A stretch of 64,000 bases of DNA. It comes from Cherax quadricarinatus. Taxonomy: Eukaryota; Arthropoda; Malacostraca; Decapoda; Parastacidae. Made by a program: the position numbers and the translations under genes. The notes beneath the pieces were generated by a model. The model made no database searches. It was not told the DNA's origin and worked only from the letters and a program-made list of their open reading frames with translations. Positions 37,319 through 48,109 of the stretch are shown piece by piece. The stretch is taken from positions 45,944,234 to 46,008,233 of the forward strand of contig NC_091298.1 of the NCBI RefSeq assembly GCF_038502225.1, given 5' to 3'. Within the stretch, counting starts at the first letter, position 1. Each line of letters starts with the position of its first letter.

Positions 37319-37806
37319 CACACAATGCAAGGAATTCGCGAGAGCAGGCGAAATATACACAAACACTGATCTCTGGCTGAAGGAGACTCGAACCTACGAA
37401 CCTTGGAACAAGGTACGCAGTGCTATACTAATCTCACCACACTGGACAATACCTTGGCGTGCAGCTTGCGCTACACGTTGATCCAAGTCAGCCAGCTTTC
37501 AGGGAGAAGGCTTACAGCTTTTCATCTCATCCCCTGCATGCATCAGCCTTACTAGAGATTTTAACAATGCAAGGAATTCGCAAGAGCAGGCGAGATGAAA
37601 AGCTGAAAGTCTTCTCCCTGAAAGCTGGCTGCCTTGGATCAAACGTCTAGCGCAAGCTGGAAGCCAATGTATTGGTCCAGTGTGGTGAGAATGGTAAGGC
37701 ACTGCGTACCTTGTTCCAAGGTTCGTAGGTTCGAGTCTCCTTCGGCCAGAGATCAGTGTTTGTGTATATTTCGCCTGCTCTCGCGAATTCCTTGCATTGT
37801 GTGTAT
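37317..37806. mobile_element. Foldback of two tRNA-headed SINE-like copies
   Basis: Two copies in inverted orientation: left arm about 37317-37529 and right arm about 37592-37806, separated by about 62 bp. The arms share CAATGCAAGGAATTCGCGAG at their outer ends with only scattered mismatches inward. The right arm reads as a tRNA-like pol III promoter on the plus strand: an A-box-like TGGTGAGAATGG at 37682 and a B box GGTTCGAGTCT at 37728. The same element recurs in tandem at 42258-43084. Both sides are (TA)n. The sequence could form a cruciform or long hairpin RNA. Confidence 0.8.
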
Positions 37807-37829
37807 GTATATATATATATATAATTATA

Positions 37830-37886
<57 letters not shown>

Positions 37887-37899
37887 GTATATATATAAT
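37807..37899. repeat. (TA)n microsatellite
   Basis: An interrupted TA run between the SINE foldback and the MITE. Confidence 0.93.
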
Positions 37900-37900
37900 G

Positions 37901-38286
37901 TCGTGCCGAATAGGCAGAACTTGTGATCTTGGCTTAAATAGCAACGCTCATCTTGCCATATAGGACATGTGAAAATTTGTGTATGCAATAATTTCGCCAA
38001 AATCATTCTGAACCTAACGAAAAAATATATTTCACTGCGTTTGTTTAGTATTAAATTACTGTAAACAAATCTAAAATATATTTAGTTGGGTTAGGCTAAA
38101 ATAAATTGTTCTTGTTATAATAAGGTTAGGTAAGTTTTCTAAGATTCTTTTGGTGCAAAATTAAAATTTTTTACATTGACATTAATGGAAAAAAATATAT
38201 ATTTAAACGTATAAGAGAAAATTTTAGAAAGGACTTAATTTTAAATAAGTTCTTGCTAATTGACCAGTTTTACATATTCGGCACGA
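37901..38286. mobile_element. MITE-like element, copy 1 (386 bp)
   Basis: A+T-rich, non-coding, with perfect 12-bp terminal inverted repeats TCGTGCCGAATA (37901-37912) and TATTCGGCACGA (38275-38286). The match extends imperfectly inward (GGCAGAACT versus TGTAAAACT). A diverged second copy lies at 45688-46078. No clear target-site duplication is visible, because the left flank is TA-rich and the right flank is another element. No transposase is present, so this would be a non-autonomous DNA element; its superfamily cannot be told. Confidence 0.75.
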
Positions 38287-38287
38287 A

Positions 38288-38545
38288 TAGCCACCCAGGA
38301 TAACCCGAGAAAGTCAGTGCGTCATCGAGGACTGTCTAACTTATTTCCATTGGGGTCCTCAATCTTGTCCCCCAGGATGCGACCCACACCAGTCGACTAA
38401 CACCCAGGTACCTATTTGTTGCTAGCTGAACAGGTCAACAGGTGTAAGGAAACGTGTCGAAATGTTTCCACCCCCCGGGAATCGAACCCGGGCCCACTGT
38501 GTGTGAAGCAGGAGCTTTAGCCACCAGGCCACCAGGCCTGGTGGC
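38288..38545 (-). mobile_element. tRNA-derived SINE
   Basis: Reads from right to left. A tRNA-like head on the minus strand contains GGCCTGGTGGCTAAAGC (A-box region), an anticodon-stem-like CTTCACACA and a perfect B box GGTTCGATTCC (plus 38478-38488) followed by CCGG. The body extends to about 38288, next to the MITE end. A 16-bp palindrome, CCACCAGGCCTGGTGG (38528-38543 region), marks its junction with the RTE-like LINE fragment to the right. The head resembles a valine-type tRNA only loosely. Confidence 0.7.
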
Positions 38546-40163
38546 CCCTCGCACACAAAAGCTCCTTTACCCCCTCCCTCCAACCTTTCCTAGGCTGCCC
38601 CTACCCCACCTTCCCTCCACTACAGATTTATACACTCCTGAAGTAATTTTATTTCGTTCCACCCTCTCTACGTATCCAAACCATCTCAATAACCCATCCT
38701 CAGCCCTCTGGATAATAGTTTTGGTAATCTCGTACCTCTTCCTAATCTCCAAACTATGGATTCTCTGCATTATATTGACACTACACATTGCCCTCAGACA
38801 TGACATCTCCACTGCCTCCAGCCTTCTTCTTGTTACAACATTCACAACTCATGCTTCGCACTCATACAAGAGCGTTGGTATAACTATACTTTCATACATT
38901 CTCCTCTTTGCTTTCATGGATAAAGTTCTTTGTCTCCACAGATTCATCAGTGCACCACTTACCTTTTCCCCCTCGTCAATTCTATGATTCACCTAATCTT
39001 TCATAGGCCCATCTGCTGACACGTTCACTCCTAAATTTCTGACTATATTCACCTCCTCCATACTCCCTCCAATCTGATACCCAATCTTCCGTTACCTAAT
39101 TTTTTTTTGTTCTCATCACCTTACACTTTCCTATATTCACTTTTAATTTCCTTCTTTTACATACCACACCAAACTCATTAACCAACCTCTGCAACTTCTC
39201 TTCAGAATCTCCCAAAAGCACAGTGTCATCAGTAAAGAGCAACTGTGACAACTCCCACTTTGTGTTAGATTCTTTATCTTTCAACCCCACACCTCTTGCC
39301 AATTCCATCTATAAACATATTGAACAACCATGGTGATATCACACATCTCTGTCTAAGGCCTATTTTTACTGGGAAATCATCTCCCTGTCTCCTACATACT
39401 CTAACCTGAGCCTCACTATCCTCGTAAAAACTCCTCACTGCTGTCAATACCCTACTTCCTATTCCATACACCTGCAACATCTGCCACATTGCCCCCCTAT
39501 CCACCCTATCATACCTCTTTTCCAAATCCATAAATGCCACAAAAACTTCTTTACCCTTATCTAAATACTGTTCACCTATATGTTTCACTCCAAACACTTG
39601 GTCTACACACCTTCTACCCTTCCTAAAGCTTCCTTGTTCATCTGCTATCCTACTCTCCGTCTGTTAATTCTTTCAATAATAACTCTACCATACACTTTAC
39701 CAGGTATACTCAACAGACTTATTTCCCTATAATGCTTACACTCACTTTTGCCCCCTTTGCCTTTATACAAAGGAACTATGCATGTTGTCTATCAATACCT
39801 AGGTACCTTACCTTCTTCCATACATTTATTACATAAAAGCACTAACCACTCCAAAACTATATCCCCATCTGCTTTTAACATTTCTATCTTTATCCCATCA
39901 TTCTACCCACTGCCTCACAAACTTCCCCACACTCACAACTGGCTCTTCCTCACTCCTACAAGATGTTATTCCTCCTTGCCCTATACACAAAGTCACAGCT
40001 TCCCTATCTTCATCTCCATTGAACAATTCCTCAAAATATTCTCTCCATCTTCCCGATATCTCTAGCTCTCCGTTTAATAACTCTCCTATTTTTAACAATT
40101 AAATCCATTCATTCCCTAGGCTTCCTCAACTTATTAATGTCACTCCAAAACTTTTTCTTATTT

Positions 40164-40165
<2 letters not shown>
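38546..40165 (-). pseudogene. RTE-like LINE copy B1, decayed reverse transcriptase
   Basis: Collinear with copy B2 (40257-42257) but broken into several frames: 40098-39898 (RWREYFEELFNGDEDREAV), 39597-39274 (VAFMDLEKRYDRVDRGAMWQ, then GLRQRCVISPWLFNMFIDG), 39308-39096 (LLFTDDTVLLGDSEEKLQRL) and 38845-38567 (RRRLEAVEMSCLRAMCSVN). The catalytic box at 39225-39236 is FTDD, so both aspartates survive. Frameshifts and stops make it non-functional. The left, 3' side is cut off by the SINE within the C-terminal codons, and the right, 5' side ends at AAAACTTTTTCTTATT, the same place as copy B2. Confidence 0.88.

Positions 40166-40167
<2 letters not shown>

Positions 40168-40256
<89 letters not shown>
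40168..40256. repeat. (TA)n microsatellite, probable 3' tail of LINE copy B2
   Basis: A pure TA run of about 89 bp between the 5' end of copy B1 and the 3' untranslated end of copy B2. RTE-type LINEs usually end in a short tandem repeat rather than poly(A), which fits this position. Confidence 0.9.
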
Positions 40257-40260
<4 letters not shown>

Positions 40261-42257
40261 ATCACACTGGCCGATTCCCACCAAGGTAGGGTGGCCCGAA
40301 AAGGAAAAACTTTCACCATTATTCACTCCATCACTGTCTTGCCAGAAGGGTGCTTTACACTACAGTTTTTAAACTACAACATTAACACCCCTCCTTCAGA
40401 GTGCAGGCACTGTACTTCCCATCTCCAGGACTCAAGTCCGGCCTGCCGGTTTCCCTGAACCCCTTCATAAATGTTACTTTGCTCACACTCCAACAGCACG
40501 TCAAGTATTAAAAACCATTTGTCTCCATTCACTCCTATCAAACATGCTCACGCATGCCTGCTGGAAGTCCAAGCCCCTCGCACACAAAACCTCCTTTACC
40601 CCCTCCCTCCAACCTTTCCTAGGCCGACCCCTACCCCGCCTTCCTTCCACTACAGACTGATACACTCTTGAAGTCATTCTGTTTCGCTCCATTCTCTCTA
40701 CATGTCCGAACCACCTCAACAACCCTTCCTCAGCCCTCTGGACAGCAGTTTTGGTAATCCCGCACCTCCTCCTAACTTCCAAACTACGAATTCTCTGCAT
40801 TATATTCACACCACACATTGCCCTCAGACATGTCATCTCCACTGCCTCCAGTCTTCTTCTCGCTGCAACATTCATCACCCATGCTTCACACCCATATAAG
40901 AGCGTTGGTAAAACTATACTCTCATACATTCCCCTCTTTGCCTCCAAGGACAAAGTTCTTTGTCTCCACAGACTCCTAAGTGCACCACTCACTCTTTTCC
41001 CCTCATCAATTCTACGATTCACCTCATCTTTCATAGACCCATCCGCTGACACGTCCACTCCCAAATATCTGAATACATTCACCTCCTCCATACTCTCTCC
41101 CTCCAATCTGATATTCAATCTTTCATCACCTAATCTTTTTGTTATTCTCATAACCTTACTCTTTCCTGTATTCACCTTTAACTTTCTTCCCTTGCACACT
41201 CTACCAAATTCATCCACCAATCTCTGCAACTTCTCTTCAGAATCTCCCAAGAGCACAGTGTCATCAGCAAAGAGCAGCTGTGACAACTCCCACTTTGTGA
41301 GTGATTCTTTATCTTTTAACTCCACGCCTTTTGCCAAGACCCTCGCATTTACTTCTCTTACAACCCCATCTATAAATATATTAAACAACCACAGTGACAT
41401 CACACATCCTTGTCTAAGGCCTACTTTTACTGGGAAATAATTTCCCTCTTTCCTACATACTCTAACTTGAGTCTCACTATCCTCGTAAAAACTCTTCACT
41501 GCTTTCAGTAACCTACCTCCTACACCATACACTTGCAACATCTGCCACATTTCCCCCCTATCCACCCTGTCATACGCCTTTTCCAAATCCATAAATGCCA
41601 CAAAGACCTCTTTAGCCTTATCTAAATACTGTTCACTTATATGTTTCACTGTAAACACCTGGTCCACACACCCCCTACCTTTCCTAAAGCCTCCTTGTTC
41701 ATCTGCTATCCTATTCTCCGTCTTACTCTTAATTCTTTCAATAATAACTCTACCATACACTTTACCAGGTATACTCAGCAGACTTATCCCCCTATAATTT
41801 TTGCACTCTCTTTTATCCCCTTTGCCTTTATACAAAGGAACTATGCATGCTCTCTGCCAATCCCTAGGTACCTTACCCTCTTCCATACATTTATTAAATA
41901 ATTGCACCAACCACTCCAAAACTATATCCCCACCTGCTTTTAACATTTCTATCTTTATCCCATCAATCCCGGCTGCCTTACCCCCTTTCATTTTACCTAC
42001 TGCCTCACGAACTTCCCCCACACTCACAACTGGCTCTTCCTCACTCCTACAAGATGTTATTCCTCCTTGTCCTATACACGAAATCACAGCTTCCCTATCT
42101 TCATCAACATTTAACAATTCCTCAAAATATTCCCTCCATCTTCCCAATACCTCTAACTCTCCATTTAATAACTCGCCTCTCCTATTTTTAACTGACAAAT
42201 CCATTTGTTCTCTAGGCTTTCTTAACTTGTTAATCTCACTCCAAAACTTTTTCTTTA
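40257..42257 (-). mobile_element. RTE-like LINE copy B2, 5'-truncated
   Basis: A minus-strand element with a 3' untranslated part (40257-40500), one long reverse transcriptase frame (40501-42204) and a few more in-frame codons upstream (KKFWSEINKLRKPREQ) to about 42257. There it stops against TATATATA and the SINE tandem. No endonuclease domain is present, so the 5' half is missing. It lies head-to-tail with copy B1. Confidence 0.88.
40501..42204 (-). CDS. RTE-like retrotransposon reverse transcriptase (567 aa, endonuclease missing)
   Basis: This is the only long frame in the window that looks like a conserved protein. RNA-directed DNA polymerase motifs are in order: KGGKAAGIDGI (residues 73-83), VPLYKGKGDKRECKNYRGIS (122-141), DEQGGFRKGRGCVDQVF (168-184), FMDLEKAYD (204-212, first catalytic Asp), LRQGCVMSLWLFNIFIDG (263-280, with Leu where Pro is usual), LLFADDTVLLGDSE (310-323; FADD at 41260-41271) and KLKVN in the thumb. 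The C-terminus has LPTLLYGCEAW, LRWFGHVERM and RGRGRPRKGW, the layout seen in RTE/BovB-type LINEs. All catalytic aspartates are present. The first ATG is arbitrary, since the frame is open upstream to about 42257 and the endonuclease is lost. It cannot retrotranspose alone. Recent insertion is inferred from the intact frame. Confidence 0.85.
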   Translation of the reverse strand: MDLSVKNRRGELLNGELEVLGRWREYFEELLNVDEDREAVISCIGQGGITSCRSEEEPVVSVGEVREAVGKMKGGKAAGIDGIKIEMLKAGGDIVLEWLVQLFNKCMEEGKVPRDWQRACIVPLYKGKGDKRECKNYRGISLLSIPGKVYGRVIIERIKSKTENRIADEQGGFRKGRGCVDQVFTVKHISEQYLDKAKEVFVAFMDLEKAYDRVDRGEMWQMLQVYGVGGRLLKAVKSFYEDSETQVRVCRKEGNYFPVKVGLRQGCVMSLWLFNIFIDGVVREVNARVLAKGVELKDKESLTKWELSQLLFADDTVLLGDSEEKLQRLVDEFGRVCKGRKLKVNTGKSKVMRITKRLGDERLNIRLEGESMEEVNVFRYLGVDVSADGSMKDEVNRRIDEGKRVSGALRSLWRQRTLSLEAKRGMYESIVLPTLLYGCEAWVMNVAARRRLEAVEMTCLRAMCGVNIMQRIRSLEVRRRCGITKTAVQRAEEGLLRWFGHVERMERNRMTSRVYQSVVEGRRGRGRPRKGWREGVKEVLCARGLDFQQACVSMFDRSEWRQMVFNT

Positions 42258-43084
42258 TATATATACGAACACTGATCTCTGGCCAAAGGAGACTCGAACC
42301 TATGAACCTTGGAACAAGGTACGCAGTTCTTTACCATTCTCACCACACTGGACCAATACCTTGGCGTCCAGCTTACGCTACATGTTGATCCAAGGCAGCC
42401 AGCTGTCAGGGAGACGGCTTACAGCTTTTCATCTCATCCCCTGCATGCATCAACCAGCTAGAGATTTTAACAATGCAAGGATTTCGCAAGAGCAGGCGAA
42501 ATATACACAGACACTGATCTCTGGCCGAAGGAAACTCGAACCTACGAACCTTGGAGCAAGGTACGCAGTGCTTTACCATTCTCACCACACTGGACCAATA
42601 CCTTGGCGTCCAGCTTACACTAGACGTGGATCCAAGGCAGCCAGCTTTCAGGGAGAAGGCTTACAGCTTGTCATCTCATCCCCTGCATGCATCGACCAAC
42701 TAGAGATTTTAACAATGCAAGGAATTCGCAAGAGCAGGCGAAATATACACAATGATCTCTGGCCGAAGGAGACTCGAACCTATGAACCTTGGAACAAGGT
42801 ATGCAGTGCTTTACCATTCTCACCACACTGGACCAATACCTTGGCGTCCAGCTTATGCTAGACGTTGATCCAAGGCAGCCAGCTTTCAGGGAGAAGGCTT
42901 ACAACTTTTCATCTCATCCCCTGCATGCATCAACCAACTAGAGATTTTAACAATGCAAGGAATTCGCAAGAGCAGGCGAAATATACACAAACTCTGATTT
43001 CTGGCCGAAGGAGATTCGAATGTACGAACCTTGGAACAAGGCACGCAATTCTTTACCATTCTCACCACACTGGACCAATACCTT
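42258..43084 (-). mobile_element. Tandem array of tRNA-headed SINE-like monomers
   Basis: Three full monomers and a partial fourth, spaced 242, 238 and 242 bp (GATCTCTGGCC or its variant at 42274, 42516, 42754 and 42996). Each carries, on the minus strand, the same A-box-like and B-box region as the foldback at 37317-37806, then a body ending in GCAAGAGCAGGCGAAATATA. The fourth monomer is broken after ACCAATACCTT at 43084 and resumes at 45200. Confidence 0.85.
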
Positions 43085-45199
43085 ACCTTTATACCTTTGA
43101 AGAATTTCGAGAGTATATCTACTCTCTGAGCCCGGCCATGGGCCAGGCTCGTCTGGTGCTCGCCTGGTCAATCAGGCTGTTGCTAGTGGAGGCCTGCTGC
43201 CCCACATATCCATCACAGCCTGGTTGATCTGGCACCTGGTGAAGATACTTGTCTAGTTTCCTCTTGAAGGCTTCAACACTTGTTCCAGCAGTGTTTCTGA
43301 TATCTTCTGGTGCGATGTTGAAAAGTCTGGGACCCCAGATGTTGATACAGTGTTCCCTTATTGTGCCCACCGCACCCCTGCTCCTCACTGGGTCTATTTT
43401 ACACTTCCTCCCATATCTCTCACTCCAGTATGTTGTTATGGCAGTGTGCAGATTTGGGACCAAGCCCTCGAGTACCTTCCAGGTATATATTATCATGTAC
43501 CTCTCTCTCCTCCGTTCCAATGAGTACATGTTCAAGACTTGCAGGCGTTCCCAGTAGTTTAGGTGCTTTACTGGCTCAATGTGAGCCGTAAACGATCTCT
43601 GCATTTGTTCCAGCTCCGATATTTCTCCTGCCCTGAACGGGGCCGTCAGCACTGAGCAATATTCTAAGTGAGGGAGCACTAGCGATTTGAAGAGGGTCAC
43701 CATCCTCATTATTTCCCATGTTTTGAAAGTTCTCAATACCCACCCCGTCATCTTCCTGGCTGTCGTGATCTTTGTCTTGTTATGGTCTTTAAAAGAAAGG
43801 TCCGCTGACATAATTATTCCTAGGTCTTCTACGTGTTCATTTTGTTCTATTTGATGATCCTCTTGAGTTTTGTATAGTGCCCCTTTTCAGTTCATTTTTT
43901 CCATACCTAAGCAGTTGGAACTTATCACCAGTGAACGTCATATTGTTTTCCAGTGCCCACTGGAGAACCCTGTTTATGTCTTCCTGTACTTTTTCAGTGT
44001 CCTCTACCGTACTGACTTTCATGCTTATTTTAGTGTCATCTGCAAATGATGATACAAAAGTGTGCCGGGTGTTTTTGTCTATGTCTGCTATGAGGATGAG
44101 GAACAGCAGAGGTGCCAGGACAGTGCCTTGGCGCACTGAGCTTTTGACCTCGCTGATGCTGGATCTTGCCCTGTTCACTACTTCTTTTTGTGTTCTGTGT
44201 GTTAGGAAACCGAAAATCCATCTGCCTACCTTCCCCGTAATGTCCATGGCCTTCATTTTGTGCGCTATCACTCCATAATTACATTTGTCAAACACCTTTG
44301 CAAAATCTGTGTAAATCACATCTGTGTTTTTGTCGTCTTCCAGTGCCTCCGTAATTCTGTCATAATGGTTCAGCAGCTGTGACAGACATGATCGTCCTGC
44401 TCTAAAACCATGCTGGGTCGGGTTATGTTGGTTGTGCTGGTCCATGGAATTTGTAACCTGCGAGATTTTAGGGCTACTTACTGGTCTGTAATTTGTAGCT
44501 AGTGCTCTACTACCTCCCTTATGCAAAGGAGCTATGTCTGCACTCTTTAAGGCCTCCGGTATTTCACCTAGATCTAAGCTCTTTCTCCAAAGAAAACTGA
44601 GGGTTCGTGCTAGTGGTACTTTGCACTTCTTTATAAACAGAACATTCCATGAATTTGGTCCAGGTTCTGAGTGAGTGGGCATGTTTTCCATTTCTTTTTT
44701 GAAATCTTTGGGATTTGTACTAATGTCAGTTAGTTGGTCTGTGCGGCCTTCTTCTGGAGTGAAAAAATATTTCTGCATTTTTCTACCTTGCTGTCATTTA
44801 GTGGGTTGCTGAACACCGACTCACACTGTTCTTTTAGGATTTCACTCATTTCCTGTTCATCGTCAGTATATGAGTCTCCTCTCAGTAGTGGTCCAGTTCT
44901 ACAGGTAGTTCTTAGCTTGGATTTTGCGTAGGAATAGAAATATTTTGGGTTTCTTGCAATATCCTGTATGGCCCTTTGTTCCCTTTGTACTTCTTCTGTG
45001 AGGTACAACATCCTAAGTTATTGCTCTAATTCAGTGATCTCTCTGCTAAGTCTGTCTTTCTTCTGTTGTAGAATATTTGTGTTTTTAAGCAGTTCAGTAA
45101 CCCATTTTCTTCTTCTGTTCCATCTCCTACGCTCTCTCTCTATATCTGATCTTCCTCTCGGTTTCCTCAATGGTACATGTTTCATACATACTTTGTATG
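43085..45199 (-). pseudogene. CR1-like LINE copy C1, nested in a SINE monomer
   Basis: Minus-strand LINE lacking its endonuclease. From right to left: a linker (45170-44740) with NPKYFYSYAKSKLRTT and EILKEQCESVFSNPL. The reverse transcriptase frame 44778-43837 has SADIAPLHKGGSRALATNYR, TQHGFRAGRSCLSQLL, VIYTDFAKVFDKC and VRQGTVLAPLLFLILIADID, with the catalytic box FADD at 44035-44046. After a frameshift near 43825, the thumb/C-terminal frame 43811-43119 has HLEYCSVLTAPFRAGEI and LNMYSLERRRERYMIIYTW. The 3' tail has 8-bp-like repeats (AAAGGTAT, AAAGGTAA), typical of CR1 ends. It interrupts a SINE monomer at CTT|GGCG, with CTT present on both sides. A frameshift and stops show that it is inactive. 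Confidence 0.87.
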
Positions 45200-45290
45200 C
45201 TTGGCGTCCAGCTTACACTAGACGTTGATCCAAGACAGCCAGCTATCAGGGAGAAGGCTTACAGCTTTTCATCTCTTTCCCTGCATTTGT
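45200..45290 (-). mobile_element. Remainder of the interrupted SINE monomer
   Basis: CTTGGCGTCCAGCTTACACT through CAGCTTTTCATCTC continues the monomer broken at 43084. The match fades after about 45287. Confidence 0.8.
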
Positions 45291-45687
45291 GCACACTCCA
45301 GTACAACCATCAACTTCAGTACCAGAACCTCTACCATCCACCTCAGCCCAGTAGAACCACAACATAACTCTCCACTCTCTTCACAATCATCCACAAACAC
45401 CAGCACCCACAATTTAAGGTAAGAAATACTATTATTTCTGTTGCATTTGTCATCTTAAGCAGTAAAATCAACATAATACATCACAACAATGAACTACAAT
45501 TACATATTCACTTCTATTTTTGTAAGATTTTTGTATGTATATATATACATACATACATACCGTCATTTAACACGGTGGTTATGTTCCTGAAAACACTGTT
45601 AGGTAAAACTGTGTAAAATGAACTGAATAACTTATGGGAAAAATAGGGTTATGTTCTTGGCAGCCCAAAAAGGCCAAACAACTTTTT
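45291..45687. other. Unassigned sequence with a short TATA/TACA microsatellite
   Basis: Mostly A+T-rich, with no open frame that looks coding. A short TATATATACATACATACATA-type tract sits at 45537-45560. The 45562-45680 part (CACGGTGGTTATGTTCCTG) looks like interspersed repeat sequence, but I cannot name it. Confidence 0.5.
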
Positions 45688-46078
45688 CTTAGACCAAATA
45701 GGTAAAACTTGTGATTTTGGCTGAAATAGAAACACTCTTCTTACTGAATAAGGCAAGTGAAAATTTGTGTATGCAATAATTTTGCAAAAAATCATTCTGA
45801 AACTAACGAAAAAAATATGTCTGATTGTGTTTGCTTATTATTAAATTACTGTAAACTTATCTAAAATATATTTAGCTGGATTAGGCTAAATTAAATTGTG
45901 CTTGTTATAATAAGGTTAAGTAAGTTGTATTCTAAAGATCTTTTGATACAAAATTATTAATTTTTACATAATATAAATTAAAAAAAATCTTTTTAAACAT
46001 GTAAGAGAAAATTTTTAGAAAAGACTTAACTTTAAATGAGTTCTTGCTAACTGATCTATTTTACCTATTGAGAATGAT
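45688..46078. mobile_element. MITE-like element, copy 2 (diverged)
   Basis: Collinear with 37901-38286: AATAGGTAAAACTTGTGAT at the left, GTGAAAATTTGTGTATGCAA, the TTATAATAAGGTTA block, and GAGTTCTTGCTAACTGATC at the right. The outer TCGTGCCG ends are changed (GACCA at the left, GAATGA at the right), but AATAGGTAAAA is still inverted at both ends. Confidence 0.75.
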
Positions 46079-46079
46079 A

Positions 46080-46104
46080 CACACACACACACACACACAC
46101 ACAC
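46080..46104. repeat. (AC)n microsatellite
   Basis: A short AC run joining MITE copy 2 to the broken end of LINE copy C2. Confidence 0.9.
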
Positions 46105-47700
46105 ATATGGTTAGCGGCTTGCTAAAAACTGAGTCATATTGGGACTTGAGTAGCTCACTCATTTCCTTGCTGTCATCTGTGTAGGACCCATCTTGTTTAA
46201 GTAGGGGATCAATACTGGATGTTGTTCTCGACTTTGATTTGGCATAGGAGAAGAAATACTTTGGGTTTCTTTCGATTTCATTTATGGCTTTCAGTTCTTC
46301 CCGCGATTCCTGACTCCTATAAGATTCCTTTAGCTTAAGTTCGATGCTTGCTATTTCTCTGACCAGTGTCTCCCTACGCATTTCAGATATATTGACCTCT
46401 TTTAGCCGCTCTGTTATTCTTTTCCGTCGCCTGTAAAGGGAGCGCCTGTCTCTTTCTATTTTACATCTACTCCTCCTTTTTCTTAGAGGAATAAGCCTTG
46501 TGCATACATCGAGTGCCACCAAGTTAATCTGTTCTAGGCATAAGTTGGGGTCTGTGTTGCTTAGTATATCTTCCCAGCTTATATCGGTTAGGACTTGGTT
46601 TACTTGGTCCCACTTTATGTTTTTGTTATTGAAGTTGAATTTGGTGAATGCTCCCTCGTGACTAGTCTCATTACGTCGGTCTGGGGCTCCGCGCATACAT
46701 GACTGAACCTCAATTATGTTGTGATCTGAGTATATTGTTTTTGATATGGTGACATTTATTATCAGATCATCATTGTTAGTGAAGATGAGGTCTAGTGTAT
46801 TCTCCAGTCTAGTAGGCTCTATTATTTGCTGGTTTAAATTGAATTTTGTGCAGAGATTTAAAAGCTCATGTGAGTGTGAGTTTTCATCAGAGCTGCCTCC
46901 TGGTGTTATTACTGCAACAATATTATTTGCTATATTCCTCCATTTTAGGTGCCTTAAGTTGAAATCCCCCAGGAGCAAGATGTTGGGTGCAGGAGCTGGA
47001 AGATTTTCCAGACAGTGGTCAATTTTTAACAGCTGTTTCTGGAATTGCTGGGATGTTGCATCCAGAGGCTTGTAGACTACCACAATGACTAGGTTTTGGT
47101 TCTCGACCTTTACTGCTAAAACTTCCACTACATCATTTGAGGCATTAAGCAGTTCTGTGCAAACAAGTGACTCTGCAATGTACAGGCCAACCCCCCCCCC
47201 CCCTTTTGCCTGTTCACTCTGTCACATCTATATAGGTTGTAACCTGGGATCCATATTTCGTTGTCCAAGTGATCCTTTATGTGGGTCTCAGTGAAAGCCG
47301 CGAACATTGCCTTTGCCTCTGCAAGCAGTCCACGGATGAAAGGTATTTTGTTGCTTGTTGCTGGCTTTAGACCCTGTATATTTGCAAAGAAGAATGTCAT
47401 CGGACTGGTGGTATTGTTGGTACTGGGGAGTATTTTTTTCTGGCATTAGTATCTGTATCTGTTGCTTTGGAGTGGAGGCCATCGACTGTGGTTCCACTCC
47501 AGGAATGATTGGATTTGGTGTACGATTTCTGCCATTTCCTGCCAGTTTTTTTTTTCCTTCCTGGCACTAAAAAACCTCTCCCTCTTGAGTGGCTGTGGCT
47601 ACCCAGGTTTTCCCATGGCCTGGATGTTTTGTATCTTTTTGTCCCCTTTAGATGGTGTGCCTGGCAATTTAAGTTGAAGCTGTTTGAGAATTTTCTCCTA
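46105..47700 (-). pseudogene. CR1-like LINE copy C2, 5' half (endonuclease and linker)
   Basis: A minus-strand endonuclease part of the same family as C1 and C3. The frame 47400-47128 has FFFANIQGLKPATSNK and AMFAAFTETHIKDHL. The frame 47128-46105 has VVVYKPLDA, LLLGDFNLRHLKW (residues 51-63), LDLIFTNNDD and YSDHNII (133-139), followed by an Arg-rich linker and SYAKSKSRTT. The two frames are offset by a 13-C run at 47191-47203; beyond it the frame reads GLYIAESLVCTELLNAS, so one indel in the homopolymer explains the break. A second offset lies at a T run near 47430. The element ends at SVFSKPL and has no reverse transcriptase: the 3' half is missing, the opposite of normal LINE truncation. 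Confidence 0.87.
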
Positions 47701-47710
47701 CCACCCCTTA

Positions 47711-48109
<399 letters not shown>

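Noticed and set aside
37682..38531. Functional tRNA genes at the A-box and B-box sequences
   Set aside because: The cloverleaf arms do not pair well, and the sequences continue into repeated bodies. They are SINE heads.
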